Origin: Solibacillus cecembensis
Lineage (GTDB): Bacteria; Bacillota; Bacilli; Bacillales_A; Planococcaceae
Direction of reading: 5' to 3'
NCBI RefSeq assembly: GCF_001439635.1
Contig: NZ_LMBZ01000005.1
Location: 66,858 to 130,857 of the forward strand
DNA: 64,000 bases
The notes below the pieces were generated by a model. It searched no databases and was not told the origin of the DNA. It saw only the letters and a list, made by a program, of their open reading frames with translations. A program made the translations under genes and the position numbers. Of the stretch, positions 63,815-64,000 are shown piece after piece. Position 1 is the stretch's first letter, and each line of letters begins with the position of its first letter.

Positions 63815-64000
63815 ACTTCTCCACCCTTATCTCTCTATATTTAGATGTTTAGTACTTTATAATTACCAAATATTTCACATTTATTATATATTAATTATCT
63901 TTCAAAATAAAGCTATCTATCATAAATATAACATTTTCTTTTAAATTTAGTAGTTCATTTATAATATTTATAAGTATCATTATAAAATCCCATATATTTC

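Noticed and set aside
1..64000. CRISPR arrays, insertion sequences, prophage, rRNA or tRNA genes
   Set aside because: None could be supported: no regularly spaced direct repeats with unique spacers, no transposase or integrase motifs, and no clover-leaf or rRNA signature.

Overview
The window is a chromosomal segment of a low-GC, Gram-positive, motile and naturally competent-type bacterium. Gene order follows the Bacillus subtilis block tagO-yvyE-degSU-degV-comFA/FC-yvyF-flgMNKL-yviE-fliW-csrA-hag ... flaG-fliD-fliST ... hpf-secA-prfB ... ftsEX/uvrBA. The SecA2 plus S-layer assembly protein pair and the family-level matches suggest a Planococcaceae member of the Solibacillus/Lysinibacillus type; this placement is inferred from protein resemblance and synteny, not from a search.

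Layout: 1-2.8 kb, ftsX (cut by the window edge), ftsE and a YvlB-like DUF4097 protein; 2.9-7.9 kb, the SOS-controlled uvrB-uvrA operon; 8.1-9.3 kb, an IDEAL-domain protein and a ComK-family regulator; 9.4-14 kb, prfB (with its +1 frameshift), secA and hpf; 14.1-15.8 kb, a PilZ protein and two further ComK-family genes, one reduced to the N-terminal half; 15.8-17.2 kb, a gene-poor stretch with a candidate small RNA; 17.2-20.8 kb, flaG-fliD-fliT-fliS; 21-37.7 kb, a flagellin-modification island; 37.8-47 kb, hag, csrA, fliW, yviE, flgL, flgK, flgN, flgM, yvyF, comFC, comFA; 47.3-51.1 kb, a DegV protein, a lipoprotein and degU/degS; 51.4-58 kb, yvyE, an LCP ligase, tagO, secA2 and the S-layer assembly partner; 58.2-64 kb, two NlpC/P60 hydrolases, brnQ, an S41 protease and a TetR regulator.

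The most striking part is the island inserted between hag and flaG, genes that are neighbours in B. subtilis. It holds two Maf (DUF115) glycosyltransferases, a near-complete legionaminic acid pathway (LegB, C, G, I, H, PtmE, LegF), a FliB flagellin lysine methylase, a choline import/activation set (LicA kinase, LicB permease, LicC cytidylyltransferase), and a cytosolic-looking protein with an NPP/sulfatase-type phosphotransferase domain. No LicD is present. The simplest reading is that a small 270-residue flagellin is glycosylated with a legionaminic acid-type sugar, lysine-methylated and possibly decorated with phosphocholine before export, with the NPP-fold protein as candidate phosphocholine transferase. 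That last step is an inference.

Regulatory sites seen by eye include a LexA box at uvrB, sigma-D promoters for hag, flgM and flaG, a CsrA-type GGA hairpin in the hag leader, a sigma-H-like promoter for hpf, a triple WalR half-site array upstream of an NlpC/P60 gene, a CodY-like box at brnQ, an SD-sequestering/terminator-like hairpin before the yvlB-like gene, and a dispersed intergenic repeat with 20-21 bp period at three loci.
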